Assembly: GCF_001282625.1 (NCBI RefSeq)
Contig: NZ_CTEJ01000001.1
Location: 682,001-746,000 of the forward strand
DNA: 64,000 bases
Source of the DNA: Lascolabacillus massiliensis
GTDB taxonomy: Bacteria > Bacteroidota > Bacteroidia > Bacteroidales > Dysgonomonadaceae
Direction: 5' to 3'
Every line of letters starts with the position of its first letter. The stretch's first letter is position 1. Below, in pieces: positions 53,874 through 63,319 of the stretch. The notes beneath the pieces are model-generated. The model saw nothing but the letters and a program-made list of their open reading frames with translations, ran no database searches and had not been told where the DNA came from. A program made the position numbers and the translations under genes.

Positions 53874-53966
53874 GTGATGTGTTTACTAATTTTACCGTTA
53901 GATTAATTAGTTAAGAATGGATAGAGAATATAAATTTTTGATAGCACTTGTTCCAAATAAAGTCTC

Positions 53967-53974
53967 TATATTTG
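53967..53974 (+). promoter_or_regulatory. Candidate -7 element of the truncated TlpA/DUF4369 gene
   Basis: TATATTTG, 89 bp before the ATG of the truncated gene. A CTTG lies 16 bp upstream, closer than the usual spacing. Confidence 0.4.
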
Positions 53975-54063
53975 ACAAAACAACTAAATGTTTTAAAATG
54001 AATATTATGAAACACAATATACCTTTTATTTCTTAATATTATTATTTAAATAAATGTTGAATA

Positions 54064-54237
54064 ATGAAAACATATACCACACTGTTTCTCATCCTGTTTT
54101 GCTGTCTGATTAATTCTTTTGAGATAAAACGACAGAATTCTAATTTCAAAATTGAGGGTACTATAAATGTCGATTCAGGTAAAATATATCTAAACTTTAA
54201 CTCAGATTACATACCGAGTGAAACAAACTTATCCTGA
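54064..54237 (+). pseudogene. N-terminal stub of a TlpA-type thioredoxin with DUF4369 domain
   Basis: 57 codons with a signal peptide (TLFLILFCCLINSF) and the opening of a DUF4369 domain (FKIEGTINVDSGKIYLNF). Such proteins are normally about 350-400 residues and end in an AhpC/TlpA thioredoxin domain, absent here. The frame meets a stop exactly where the sequence turns into the reverse-oriented hydrolase fragment, so this is a junction truncation and not a small gene. Confidence 0.72.
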
Positions 54238-54680
54238 TTAAAACGTTGCTGCAGATATTTAGTAATTTGTTGTGTATCTTCAACCATTTGATCAACTGTC
54301 ATTGTTGCAGGGTCGATGGATTTGCTGAAACTCATACCTGCACCACGTTGATCCCAATAACACATTGTAAAGTACTTCTCCAAACGCTCTGATTTTTCAA
54401 AAGGAATTATTATTGGCAACTCGGGACTACCGGGTCCACCGTGCAGGAACAGGATAACCGGATTCTCGGGATTTTCAGAACGAATAAAAAATCCCTGCTG
54501 CATACCACCAATCTCAGTAAAGTTTTTCTCAGATAGTGAGCCTATTATCTCTTTTTCTTCTATATCTCTTAATGGTTCTAACACGCCCGGACTGTTTAAC
54601 GCTAAAGCAATCAAACCGATTAATAAAAATGTTATGATTGACAATAATGTGATTCCAGTAATTTTAATTGCTTTTTTCAT
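54231..54680 (-). pseudogene. N-terminal fragment of an S33-type alpha/beta hydrolase
   Basis: About 150 residues: membrane anchor/signal segment (ITLLSIITFLLIGLIALAL), oxyanion motif FLHGGPGSPE, and CYWDQRGAGMSFS as in proline iminopeptidases. The sequence breaks after QQRFNQDK, just before the expected GHSxG nucleophile, and runs on into the TlpA stub (nominal stop at 54207). With the C-terminal piece at 26940-27240 it would make a single gene lacking about 100 middle residues, consistent with insertion plus deletion. Confidence 0.78.
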
Positions 54681-54882
54681 ACTGAGTAATCAATTAATAT
54701 GTTAGGAATAATTATTTAAAAATATATTTCAGACGAGTTGATGATATATTTTCAAAAAGCTTTTGCACGTCAAGTTTATCACCGTTAAGCCAAATATATT
54801 CTGTATTATTAGAAATTAATTCCGCAAATATTCGAATAATTTCGGAATTGAATGCTTAAAAGTATGAATTAAAAGAAAAAAC

Positions 54883-54903
54883 GGGGGCTTTTTTCAAGCT
54901 CCC
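54883..54903 (-). terminator. Terminator of the outer-membrane barrel gene
   Basis: An 8-bp stem with one G-T pair (GGGGGCTT at 54883-54890, AAGCTCCC at 54896-54903), followed on the minus strand by a T-rich run, 43 bp past the stop codon at 54946. The 265-bp gap up to the hydrolase stub holds nothing else recognisable. Confidence 0.7.
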
Positions 54904-54945
54904 ATTTTTAAACTTTTGAAATTAAGAAGAGTTCCTTTATTTTTT

Positions 54946-57258
54946 TTACAACCTGTTGAATTCGTTCTGTCCAGCTCCTGTACCTTTATATCTGCTGCCA
55001 TTAGTGTTGAACTTGTATCTTACTGTTATTTCGAACTCGCGCGTGTCCCATATGTTATCCTGAGAAATGTGAAGTTTATTATTATAAGCAGTGATTCCGG
55101 TTTTCTCTCCATGGAATATGTCGTGTCCTTTTAGAGTAACTGATAGCTTATCATTCAGGAATGATTTTGTTACTCCAAGATTAACTACATATTTATCTTT
55201 AGTTAGTTCCACATTCTGAGTTGATCCTATTCCCTGATAATTGGCATCAAGAGTTACTAAAAATCCTTTTGGAAGTGTGAATGAGTTGTTCAGTGAGGCG
55301 ATCATCATTGGTTTATTCAAATTCACGTTTATGTCGTTGCTTGTAACTGAAAACCATTGTTTTATCAACCCTACACTTGCAATTGGAGACCAAATGCCAA
55401 ACTTAGGAGATGCAGTTATGAATGCTGTCATGCTGGGAAGTTTATCAATATTTTTGTTAGACAAAATTGCTACAGCCGGATTATCTGCATGTTGTTCAGC
55501 CCATTGTATTATAGCATCTTTTTCCTGTTTGTAGCTTAGCATAAACTGAAGGAATCTCCAAGAAGTCATTAATGATGCATCACGAACAGTTGAAGGTCTA
55601 AGAAATGGATTTCCTCTCTGTAATGTAAAACGATTACCATATAATGTGTTGCTTCCAAGTTGCCAATATGAAGGGCGAACTGTTTTTACATTATAACTGA
55701 GTTGCATCTGTACATCTCCAAAAGCATTTGAATATGAGAAATTGGGAAACCAACTGTTATATTTTCTGCTCTGATCATCTATTTTTATATCTCCGTTAAA
55801 GTAATCGAAATTAACATCTTCATACCTTATGCCAGCGCTAAGCTTCCCTATTGGAGTATTTCTTGAATATTCTGCAAAGAAACTATTGTTTTGGTCGTGA
55901 ATTGAAGTGTTGGAAGAAGGTATGACATCTATATCTGTCATATAATCATCATTCCTGTGTGTACGGGTATATTCATTTCCTGCTGAGAAATTTCCTCCAA
56001 ACAGGGGGTAAGATAAAACCAGTCTTGTAGCAAATAATCGATTCTCAATCCTATTAGAAGATTTGACTATACGGTCATCAAATTCCTGACTACTTTCAGT
56101 GATATTTATTTCACTAAACTGACTACTTCTATAGAAGTCGCTGTTGAAGTCGATTTTCAGATTACCAATTGTACCATTGTAATATGCGTTTAATCGATGT
56201 TTTGGCTCACTGTCACTTTTCACATTATTTACACTAACCCATCTGTCGAAGAATTCATTATTTGCATAAACATCACTTTTAGTGATTATTGATTCTTCGT
56301 TTCTTCCCGGAGACAGAGACATTGTATGTTTAACTCCTACATAATGATTGGGATTGATCTCATAGTTTATACCCCCTATAATAGTCAAAGGATCTGCAAT
56401 ACCTTCCACATCCAGGCTGTTTGTCTGAGTCCAGAGTGTATCAACAAATGCTTTCTGGGTTAAAACACTGTTTTGAACATAATTATATCTTTCATATTTA
56501 GCTGTAGCAAAAATATCCAACCCTTTGTAACGATAGTTCATATTAAGCTGTTCTCTTAAATCTGTATGCTTATTTATAAGACTGGTTGATCTTACATCGA
56601 AACTAAATCCATCGCCAACTTTTTTAATTGTATGAATGCGAATAATTGCTTTTACAGAAGCATCATAGCCGGCACCGGGATTGTGAATTATTTCTACTTC
56701 TCTTATATCTGAAGAGGCTATCAAATCAAGTTCCGAAGGATCGCGCAACTCCCTGTTGTTGACATAAATCTTTGCCTTGCCCTTTCCAAATATTGAGAAA
56801 TCCCCATCATCACCGGTAATTGCAGGAAGTCTTTTAAGAACATCATTTGCTGTTCCGGCTTTACTTAAAACAGTGTTCTCTACTGTTGCAACAACTGCAT
56901 CATCCCGTAGTCTGATTCTTGGAATATCACCATTTACAACAACCTCATTGAGCATTGTAGCATCCGATTTAAGTATTATCTCATGTTCAGGTTGTGCAAG
57001 CAAAGTTTGTGTTTCATAACCAATGAAGGAGACTCTTAAAAGTTTATTAGAACTGCTTGTTTCTTCTAATAAAAAATAACCGGTTTCATCTGTAGTGGTT
57101 CCGGCAATCAAGGTAGAGTCGGGAAGAGAGTAGACAGCTACATTAGCAAATTCAATTGGATTACTCTCTGAGTCAGAAACAACACCTTTAATCTGTGCAA
57201 AAAGTGGTGATATTAAACCACATAAAACTAATGAAAATAGAATTTTTTGAGTAGTCAT
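54946..57258 (-). CDS. TonB-receptor-like outer-membrane beta-barrel protein
   Basis: 770 residues: signal peptide (ILFSLVLCGLISPLFA), carboxypeptidase-regulatory domain (IKGVVSDSESNPIEFANV to about 110), plug (LNEVVVNGDIPRIRLRDDA, NDVLKRLPAITGDDGDFSIFG, IYVNNRELRD) and a barrel rich in alternating aromatic strands. It fits the outer-membrane beta-barrel family that lacks a partner SusD. The ligand is unknown. It stands alone, convergent with the hydrolase side of the island and divergent from corA. Confidence 0.85.
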   Translation of the reverse strand: MTTQKILFSLVLCGLISPLFAQIKGVVSDSESNPIEFANVAVYSLPDSTLIAGTTTDETGYFLLEETSSSNKLLRVSFIGYETQTLLAQPEHEIILKSDATMLNEVVVNGDIPRIRLRDDAVVATVENTVLSKAGTANDVLKRLPAITGDDGDFSIFGKGKAKIYVNNRELRDPSELDLIASSDIREVEIIHNPGAGYDASVKAIIRIHTIKKVGDGFSFDVRSTSLINKHTDLREQLNMNYRYKGLDIFATAKYERYNYVQNSVLTQKAFVDTLWTQTNSLDVEGIADPLTIIGGINYEINPNHYVGVKHTMSLSPGRNEESIITKSDVYANNEFFDRWVSVNNVKSDSEPKHRLNAYYNGTIGNLKIDFNSDFYRSSQFSEINITESSQEFDDRIVKSSNRIENRLFATRLVLSYPLFGGNFSAGNEYTRTHRNDDYMTDIDVIPSSNTSIHDQNNSFFAEYSRNTPIGKLSAGIRYEDVNFDYFNGDIKIDDQSRKYNSWFPNFSYSNAFGDVQMQLSYNVKTVRPSYWQLGSNTLYGNRFTLQRGNPFLRPSTVRDASLMTSWRFLQFMLSYKQEKDAIIQWAEQHADNPAVAILSNKNIDKLPSMTAFITASPKFGIWSPIASVGLIKQWFSVTSNDINVNLNKPMMIASLNNSFTLPKGFLVTLDANYQGIGSTQNVELTKDKYVVNLGVTKSFLNDKLSVTLKGHDIFHGEKTGITAYNNKLHISQDNIWDTREFEITVRYKFNTNGSRYKGTGAGQNEFNRL

Positions 57259-57366
57259 AATTTTTTTATTTAATTCGAAAATATGACTGTGGCTATTTTC
57301 TTTTGGTTACAAAAAAATAGTATATTGCATTAATATTTTTTGTTGTTGTTTTGTAAATACATAATT

Positions 57367-58425
57367 ATGAACAGAATACCATTGAAGCGCCAGGAAGATA
57401 TTGGTTTATCACCATATGAATTGAAATTTAGAGGTCAGCATCGATCTCAAGAAGTACAGATGACTCTATTCAATATTGATGCTGAAGAAGTAATGGAAAA
57501 AGAAGTTCATTCGGTTGATGAACTAGAGAAATATCATGATAAACATATCTGGATGAATATTGATGGTTTGCATAATGAAATGCTAATGAGTGATCTGGCA
57601 AAAAGATTACAAATCCCATCAGAGATTTTGTCAGATGTTATGGAGCCAGGAACTCGACCACAGATAGAAGAATTTGACAATGGGCTTTTCTTATCAATTA
57701 AAATGATGCAGTTTGATGAATCATTAAATCAAGTTTCTATAGACAATTTTAGTATTATTTTGATAGATAATTGGATTATTACCTTCCAGGAAGAACCTAA
57801 TTGTCTTTTTAATCCAGTTAAGGAACGACTTATAAAGCATGCTAATAGATTCAGGGAACTTGGGACTGACTATCTTGCATTCTCCCTATTGGATGTAGTG
57901 ATTGATAATTATATTTTTATTTTAGGTGTGCTCGGTGAAAAGATTGAAGATGAGGATAATAAGATGGTGCTAAATCCAAATAGGGAAACCCTTAAAATTT
58001 TAAACCTTTTCAAACGTCAGCTCAGTGATCTTGGACGTTATATTAAACCTGCAAAGGAAATGATTTCTATTCTTGTAAGAATGGAAAGCGATGTTATTGC
58101 TAAGAGAAATTATAAACACTTTAAGGAGCTACATGATAATATAAACCAGGCTGTAGAACTGCTTGACTATTATCATGGGGTTTTGTATGATGGGTTGAAT
58201 CTGTATCACTCTTCTATGAGTACCAGACTGAATGATATTATGGCGCTGTTGACAATTTTTTCAGTTGTGTTCATACCTCTTTCATTTATCGTTGGTGTGT
58301 ATGGCATGAATTTTGAAAACATGCCTGAACTGCATATGCCAAATGGCTACTTTATTATTTGGGGAGTTATGATACTAATTGCTGCCACTATGCTATTGTA
58401 TTTTAAATGGAAGAAATGGTTCTGA
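57367..58425 (+). CDS. corA: CorA-family magnesium/cobalt channel
   Basis: 352 residues: large cytoplasmic N-terminal domain, then two C-terminal membrane helices with the pore motif GMN in VYGMNFENMPE near residue 319. CorA pentamers take up Mg2+ (also Co2+, Ni2+). I chose ATG 57367 (MNRIPLKRQEDIG) over an upstream TTG that adds nine unlikely residues. A bidirectional terminator follows. Confidence 0.94.
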   Translation: MNRIPLKRQEDIGLSPYELKFRGQHRSQEVQMTLFNIDAEEVMEKEVHSVDELEKYHDKHIWMNIDGLHNEMLMSDLAKRLQIPSEILSDVMEPGTRPQIEEFDNGLFLSIKMMQFDESLNQVSIDNFSIILIDNWIITFQEEPNCLFNPVKERLIKHANRFRELGTDYLAFSLLDVVIDNYIFILGVLGEKIEDEDNKMVLNPNRETLKILNLFKRQLSDLGRYIKPAKEMISILVRMESDVIAKRNYKHFKELHDNINQAVELLDYYHGVLYDGLNLYHSSMSTRLNDIMALLTIFSVVFIPLSFIVGVYGMNFENMPELHMPNGYFIIWGVMILIAATMLLYFKWKKWF

Positions 58426-58431
58426 AAAAAA

Positions 58432-58463
58432 CCCGCTAATTGTTTAATTAAGCGGGCTTTATA
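58432..58463. terminator. Bidirectional terminator between corA and the DUF4919 gene
   Basis: CCCGCT at 58432-58437 pairs with AGCGGG at 58451-58456, extended by AATT/AATT with a bulge; A-rich before and T-rich after, so it can act in both directions between convergent genes. Confidence 0.75.
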
Positions 58464-58482
58464 TTTTTTATATAGTATGTAA

Positions 58483-59184
58483 TTACATTTTTCCTCCTCC
58501 GTGTGAACTTATATAATCAATCACAGGAGAAATATTAAAGTAGACACGATCTACCCCAAAACGATTCTGACCTAGGGTGAGATAATTTACTTTTTTACCT
58601 CTGATTATTTTGTCTTCTCCACCGTAAGTGTATCCAAGAAAAGGAAGAATATCATATTCATGCGCTACCTTAATTACATAAAAAGGTGTGTCGTCTGACA
58701 TACCGTCCCCTGTACTAACAATAGCATCCTGAACAATTTTACGCTGTTGTGCCACTTTTTTATACTCTTCTGTATCGTTTTGCTGAGCAAGGACCAATAG
58801 CTTGGCATTCAAAGCTCTCAGATTAAATGGGTCTTCAAGAAGAAGTGCACTGGAGTATTGAATAATATCGTTATAGTCTGCAGGTGTGAAAACTCCTTTG
58901 GCTAGAGTTTTGGCAAGCAGATTGTTGTACGAAGAGGTATCTGTTGGTTCATATCCTTGCTGGAATACATAACCGAAATATAGATGCCTCCCTTCATTAA
59001 GTGTTAGTTTAGGATCTCCGGCCAAATACCTTTTCATCAGATTGGGATAATAGAGTGATGAGGTAGGTTCCTTTGTGTTGCGTTCTATCTGTCTGAAATC
59101 AGGAGCATCAAAAAAATCTTCCTGAGCTTGTGCTGAAAGAATTATGCAAGATAAAATTGCGAGAATGAATACTGATTTTTTCAT
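58483..59184 (-). CDS. Exported DUF4919-like protein
   Basis: A 233-residue protein with a signal peptide (SVFILAILSCIILSAQA). The body (DFRQIERNTKEPTSSLYYPNLMKRY, LNEGRHLYFGYVFQQGY, DPFNLRALNAKLLVLAQQ) suggests TPR-like helices and fits DUF4919, common in Bacteroidetes and of unknown function. The conserved C-terminal segment (FYVIKVAHEYDILPFLGY) is probably a beta-rich region. A consensus promoter lies 32 bp upstream. Confidence 0.72.
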   Translation of the reverse strand: MKKSVFILAILSCIILSAQAQEDFFDAPDFRQIERNTKEPTSSLYYPNLMKRYLAGDPKLTLNEGRHLYFGYVFQQGYEPTDTSSYNNLLAKTLAKGVFTPADYNDIIQYSSALLLEDPFNLRALNAKLLVLAQQNDTEEYKKVAQQRKIVQDAIVSTGDGMSDDTPFYVIKVAHEYDILPFLGYTYGGEDKIIRGKKVNYLTLGQNRFGVDRVYFNISPVIDYISSHGGGKM

Positions 59185-59215
59185 TATAAATATTTTTTAG
59201 TTGCAATCGTTTAAA

Positions 59216-59247
59216 CAAATGTATTTTCTAATATTCTTTTTAACAAA
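59216..59247 (-). promoter_or_regulatory. Promoter of the DUF4919 gene
   Basis: On the minus strand TTTG (59247-59244), a 20-bp gap and TACATTTG (59223-59216) match the Bacteroidetes consensus fully. Confidence 0.72.
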
Positions 59248-59307
59248 TAAACGTTGCTAACAAAGCTTAAATGCCAGACTAATAACCATAACAGGAAAAT
59301 AGTAGAT

Positions 59308-60189
59308 TTACTGTTTTCCTGAAACTGTTACACTTTTGTCAATTTTTGAAATAAGACCCTGAAGTACACTACCAGGCCCCAATTCTACAAAATCAGTTGC
59401 ACCATCAGCAATCATGTTTTGTACAGATTGAGTCCATTTTACAGGAGAAGTTAGCTGTGCAATAAGATTTTTCTTGATTACCTCCGGATCAGATTCTCCA
59501 ACTGTTGTTACATTTTGATAAACAAGACATATTGGTTTGGAGAAGCTAGTTGATTCTATAGCTTCTGAAAGTTCTACTCGTGCCGATTCCATTAATGGTG
59601 AGTGGAACGCTCCACCCACTTTAAGAGGCAATGCTCTTTTTGCACCTGCTTCTTTCATAAGTTCACATGCTCTCTCTATTCCATTCATAGTACCTGAGAT
59701 AACTATTTGTCCCGGGCAATTATAGTTTGCCGGTACTACTACATCATCAATAGACTTACATATCTCCTCAACTTTTTCATCAGGAAGGGTCAGAATAGCA
59801 GCCATAGTTGAGGGATTGGCTTCACAAGCTTTCTGCATGGCAAGTGCTCGTGCATAAACTAGTTTTAATCCATCTTCAAATGAAAGGGCTCCTGCAGCTA
59901 CGAGAGCTGAAAATTCTCCAAGAGAATGACCTGCAGTCATATCAGGTTTGAATTCATCACCCAGGGTTTTAGCCAGAATAACTGAGTGAAGAAATATAGC
60001 TGGCTGTGTGACTTTAGTCTGTTTCAGGTCCTCATCAGTACCTGAAAACATCAATTCAGTTATATTGAATCCTAATATTTCATTTGCATTGTCGAACATC
60101 TCTTTAGCAAGTGGAGATGATTCATATAAATCTTTGCCCATTCCAACGAACTGAGCTCCCTGGCCTGGAAATACATATGCTTTTTTCAT
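59308..60189 (-). CDS. fabD: Malonyl-CoA:ACP transacylase
   Basis: A 293-residue enzyme that loads malonyl groups on acyl carrier protein for fatty-acid synthesis. Signatures: FPGQGAQFVGMG (7-18), nucleophile S89 in GHSLGEFSAL, catalytic H196 in GGAFHSPLM and VELGPGSVLQGL near the end. It is the third gene of a probable operon with an acyl-CoA synthetase and a cupin regulator (33-bp gap). Confidence 0.95.
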   Translation of the reverse strand: MKKAYVFPGQGAQFVGMGKDLYESSPLAKEMFDNANEILGFNITELMFSGTDEDLKQTKVTQPAIFLHSVILAKTLGDEFKPDMTAGHSLGEFSALVAAGALSFEDGLKLVYARALAMQKACEANPSTMAAILTLPDEKVEEICKSIDDVVVPANYNCPGQIVISGTMNGIERACELMKEAGAKRALPLKVGGAFHSPLMESARVELSEAIESTSFSKPICLVYQNVTTVGESDPEVIKKNLIAQLTSPVKWTQSVQNMIADGATDFVELGPGSVLQGLISKIDKSVTVSGKQ

Positions 60190-60222
60190 AAATTTGTTTT
60201 CTGTTTGAATTAATTAATTTAT

Positions 60223-61878
60223 TTATTTATCCTTGCTTCTTATCTCCACTCTTCTGATTTTACCGCTGATAGTTTTAGGAAGTTCATCAACAAACTCTAC
60301 AACACGCGGATATTTATATGGAGCTGTAACATTCTTTACATGATCCTGAATCTCTTTGGCCAAATCTTCTCCAGCCATTGATTTATACTCAGAAGATAGT
60401 ACAATAGTTGCTTTGATAACCTGCCCTCTGATTTCATCAGGAACACCTGTTATGGCACACTCCACTACAGCAGGGTGAGTCATAACTGCACTTTCTACTT
60501 CAAATGGTCCAATACGGTATCCGGAACTCTTGATAACATCATCAGTACGTCCCACGAACCAATAGAACCCATCTTCATCACGCCAGGCCATATCTCCGGT
60601 ATGATATACATCATCTGCATAAACCTGATTTGTTAATTCCTCATCTTTGTAATAACCTTTGAAAAGTGATAATGGTCGATTATTCTCTGTATAAAATACT
60701 ATTTCACCCTGTTCACCATCTTCGGCAGAGCGACCGTCGTGGGTGAGCAGATCCATCTTATAGAGGGGGTTTGGTACACCCATGGATCCCGGTTTTGGTT
60801 CTATCCATGGGAATGTTATTATAGTTGGAGCAGTTTCGGTCTGACCAAATGCCTCCATCATTTTAATTCCTGTCTGATCGTAAAATGTCTTGAATACAGA
60901 TGGATTGAGTGCCTCACCTGCAGTTGTACAATATTCCAGTGCTGATAGATCATATTTGCTTAGATCTTCCCTTATAAGGAATCGATAAATAGTGGGAGGT
61001 GCACAAAATGATGTTACCTTATAAGTTGATATAATATTAAGCATATCCTCAGGGATGAAACGCCCGTCGAAATCGTAAACAAAAACACATGCACCTACAA
61101 TCCACTGTCCATATAATTTACCCCATACAGCCTTAGCCCAGCCAGTGTCTGCGACTGTAAGGTGAATACTTTTCTCATTGAGATTGTGCCAGTATTTGGC
61201 AGTTGTGATGTGTCCCAATGGATATGTAAAGTCGTGTACCACCATTTTAGGCTGGCCTGTAGTACCCGATGTAAAATAAAGGATCATTATGTCTTCATTA
61301 CTATTGACTTGATCGGGCCTGTTAAATGGTTTGGCTTCTTCAACACCTTTGTGGAAATCAACCCATCCCTCTGAATTTGATTTTCCTATCTTTACACGTT
61401 GTTTTACAGTTGGTGAATCTTTCATTGCCTGATTCACATGTTCAATAAGATTATCATCCTCTGTTGCAATAATTGCTTTAACTCCAGCTGCATTATTACG
61501 ATATACGATATCTTTGTCAGTAAGCAGGTGTGTTGCCGGGATTGCAACTGCACCTATCTTATGTAGGGCAACAATTGTTTGCCAGAATTCGATACTACGT
61601 TTAAGTATTAGCATAACCATGTCACCTTTGCTAATGCCAAGAGACTGGAGAAATGATGCTGTTTTGTCTGAAAGGTCCTTAATTTCACCGAATGAGAGAT
61701 CTTTGTGAACTCCTTTATCGTCCACCCAACATAGGGCTCGTTTATTGTAATCTTTTTTTGCCCATTCATCTACTACATCATATGCAAAATTGAAATTATC
61801 TGGAACATTAATATGGTAGTTCTCAATAAAATCTTTATGAGATGTAAACTCAGTTTTTTTTAAAAATTTTTCTATCAT
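60223..61878 (-). CDS. Acyl-CoA synthetase, AMP-forming (medium-chain type)
   Basis: A 551-residue adenylate-forming enzyme. The P-loop TSGTTGQPKMV is at about 209-219, YFTSGTTG preceding, AFGQTETAPTIITFPW holds the A5 motif, and WRDEDGFYWFVGRTDDVIKSSGYRIGP is the hinge; the catalytic C-terminal lysine lies in KTISGKIRR. It resembles medium-chain acyl-CoA synthetases; the acid activated is not evident. The preceding XRE-cupin gene is 24 bp away and probably controls it. Confidence 0.9.
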   Translation of the reverse strand: MIEKFLKKTEFTSHKDFIENYHINVPDNFNFAYDVVDEWAKKDYNKRALCWVDDKGVHKDLSFGEIKDLSDKTASFLQSLGISKGDMVMLILKRSIEFWQTIVALHKIGAVAIPATHLLTDKDIVYRNNAAGVKAIIATEDDNLIEHVNQAMKDSPTVKQRVKIGKSNSEGWVDFHKGVEEAKPFNRPDQVNSNEDIMILYFTSGTTGQPKMVVHDFTYPLGHITTAKYWHNLNEKSIHLTVADTGWAKAVWGKLYGQWIVGACVFVYDFDGRFIPEDMLNIISTYKVTSFCAPPTIYRFLIREDLSKYDLSALEYCTTAGEALNPSVFKTFYDQTGIKMMEAFGQTETAPTIITFPWIEPKPGSMGVPNPLYKMDLLTHDGRSAEDGEQGEIVFYTENNRPLSLFKGYYKDEELTNQVYADDVYHTGDMAWRDEDGFYWFVGRTDDVIKSSGYRIGPFEVESAVMTHPAVVECAITGVPDEIRGQVIKATIVLSSEYKSMAGEDLAKEIQDHVKNVTAPYKYPRVVEFVDELPKTISGKIRRVEIRSKDK

Positions 61879-61902
61879 GATAACCTTATGAATAATATGT
61901 AG

Positions 61903-62466
61903 TTATGGATATAATATCACCGCGAGAAACTTTACTGGTTTGTCATTGAGTGCTTTCATTCCATGTGGTAGAGAAGAATCAAAATATATGCTGTCTCCTT
62001 TTCCCAGAATCAGGTTTTTCCCGTTGATATTTATCATCATACTACCTTCAAGCACCATATTAAACTCTTGTCCGGCATGTATGTTTTTATAAAAGTCAGT
62101 ATCAGCAGACTTAGGTTCTACTGTAACTTCGAAAATTTCTGCAATGTTATTTGTGAACCCAGAAGTGAGCGATTGGTATTTATAGGCAGATACCCTTTCA
62201 ACTGTCATTCCTTTATCTTTTCTTGTGATAAAATATGAGTTCATACGAGGTTCTGTACCAAACATCAAAGTAGATATATCTACACTAAACTCCCTTTCTA
62301 TACGTTGCAGGAAAGAAACCGATATATCTTTTTCTCCCTCTTCGAATTGTAAATAATCATTTAGATCTACCTCAAGCTTTGCAGCCATCTCTTCAGGAGA
62401 ATAATCCAATGCTTCACGCAAACCTTTGATTCTTTCGCCTATCTGTTTTAAGTCTGTTTTCATCAC
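61903..62466 (-). CDS. XRE-type regulator with cupin domain
   Basis: A 187-residue protein: N-terminal helix-turn-helix (GERIKGLREALDYSPEEMAAKLEV, about 8-31) and a C-terminal cupin (about 110-185, HAGQEFNMVLEGSMMINING, then GDSIYFDSSLPHGMKAL) that may bind a small effector. This architecture is that of the MmsR/SutR-like regulators. It precedes the acyl-CoA synthetase gene and probably senses a related metabolite. A perfect promoter lies upstream. Confidence 0.88.
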   Translation of the reverse strand: MMKTDLKQIGERIKGLREALDYSPEEMAAKLEVDLNDYLQFEEGEKDISVSFLQRIEREFSVDISTLMFGTEPRMNSYFITRKDKGMTVERVSAYKYQSLTSGFTNNIAEIFEVTVEPKSADTDFYKNIHAGQEFNMVLEGSMMININGKNLILGKGDSIYFDSSLPHGMKALNDKPVKFLAVILYP

Positions 62467-62502
62467 ATTATGTGTTGAGTAAATATTTTAAAAAATCTAA
62501 AA

Positions 62503-62534
62503 CAAAGATATCTTAATTCATTCAAATGAACAAA
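62503..62534 (-). promoter_or_regulatory. Promoter of the XRE-cupin operon
   Basis: On the minus strand TTTG (62534-62531), 20-bp gap, TATCTTTG (62510-62503), 37 bp before the start codon. The -33 box lies within the 3' end of the ZIP transporter gene. Confidence 0.78.
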
Positions 62535-63316
62535 TAGAGACTAATTGCCATTGCAGCCATACCTATAACCAAACCAATAATTGAATGATGATGCTTACCA
62601 TATTTTTCCGCACTCGGCAGGAGTTCATCAAGTGAAATATAGACCATAATTCCTGAAACTGCTGATAGTACAAATGCATTCAATGTTGTACTCCAGAATG
62701 GAATCAGGAATAAAAATGCTATTACAGCTCCCAAAGGCTCTGCCAGGCCAGAAGCAAATGATAACCAAAAAGCCTTCTTTTTACTGCCTGTTGAGTGGTA
62801 AATGGGTACTGCTACGGCAATTCCTTCGGGAATATTGTGTATAGCTATTGCAGCTGTAATTGGTATTGCTATTTCAAGTGATGTTAGTGCTGACATGAAA
62901 GTTGCTATTCCTTCTGGGAAATTGTGAATTGCAATAGTAATAGCTGTAATAATACCTGTTTGCTTTAACCCATTTCTTTTCTTCATCTCCTCTACACCAT
63001 GCATCTCGTGAGGATTGCTGGATTCTGGTATCAGGAAGTCGATAAGTGCAATCAATATAATTCCTCCGAAGAAACCAAGTATCAGATAAAGCATACCGGT
63101 TTTATCTCCAAAGCTTTCTGTCAGATATTGTAATGATTGAGGCAACATCTCCATAAAGGAAACATAAATCATTACACCTGCTGAGAGTCCCAAAGCAAAA
63201 CTAAGAAAATTAGTATTTGTACGTTTAGCCATAAACGCTATAAGACTGCCGATTCCAGTTGACAGACCTGCAAATACCGTTAAAAGAAATGCTATTAGAA
63301 TTGTTTGATTGTCCAT
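62522..63316 (-). CDS. zupT: ZIP-family metal transporter (ZupT-like)
   Basis: A 264-residue polytopic protein with about eight membrane helices. The two metal-site motifs HNFPEG (helix 4) and HNIPEG (helix 5) are those of ZupT, which imports Zn2+ and other divalent cations. A cytoplasmic loop with HEMHGVEEMKKR adds possible metal contacts. It starts 3 bp after the upstream phosphatase gene, so the two are co-transcribed. Confidence 0.92.
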   Translation of the reverse strand: MDNQTILIAFLLTVFAGLSTGIGSLIAFMAKRTNTNFLSFALGLSAGVMIYVSFMEMLPQSLQYLTESFGDKTGMLYLILGFFGGIILIALIDFLIPESSNPHEMHGVEEMKKRNGLKQTGIITAITIAIHNFPEGIATFMSALTSLEIAIPITAAIAIHNIPEGIAVAVPIYHSTGSKKKAFWLSFASGLAEPLGAVIAFLFLIPFWSTTLNAFVLSAVSGIMVYISLDELLPSAEKYGKHHHSIIGLVIGMAAMAISLYLFI

Positions 63317-63319
63317 ATG

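Larger units (their letters stand above)
27238..54234. other. Accessory island interrupting a hydrolase gene
   Basis: The borders are defined by the two hydrolase fragments and, on the right, by a truncated TlpA/DUF4369 gene fused to the hydrolase N-terminal half at about 54228-54237. Inside are strong shifts in base composition (GC-richer at 33-35.7 kb, very AT-rich at 41.9-46.4 kb), pseudogene scraps and peptide-export genes. No integrase, transposase, tRNA or clear direct repeat was seen at either end, so the mechanism of entry is unknown. Confidence 0.6.

Noticed and set aside
27238-54234. Integrative conjugative element or prophage
   Set aside because: No integrase, relaxase, mob/tra, phage structural, transposase or tRNA gene was found, and no direct repeats were evident at the borders.
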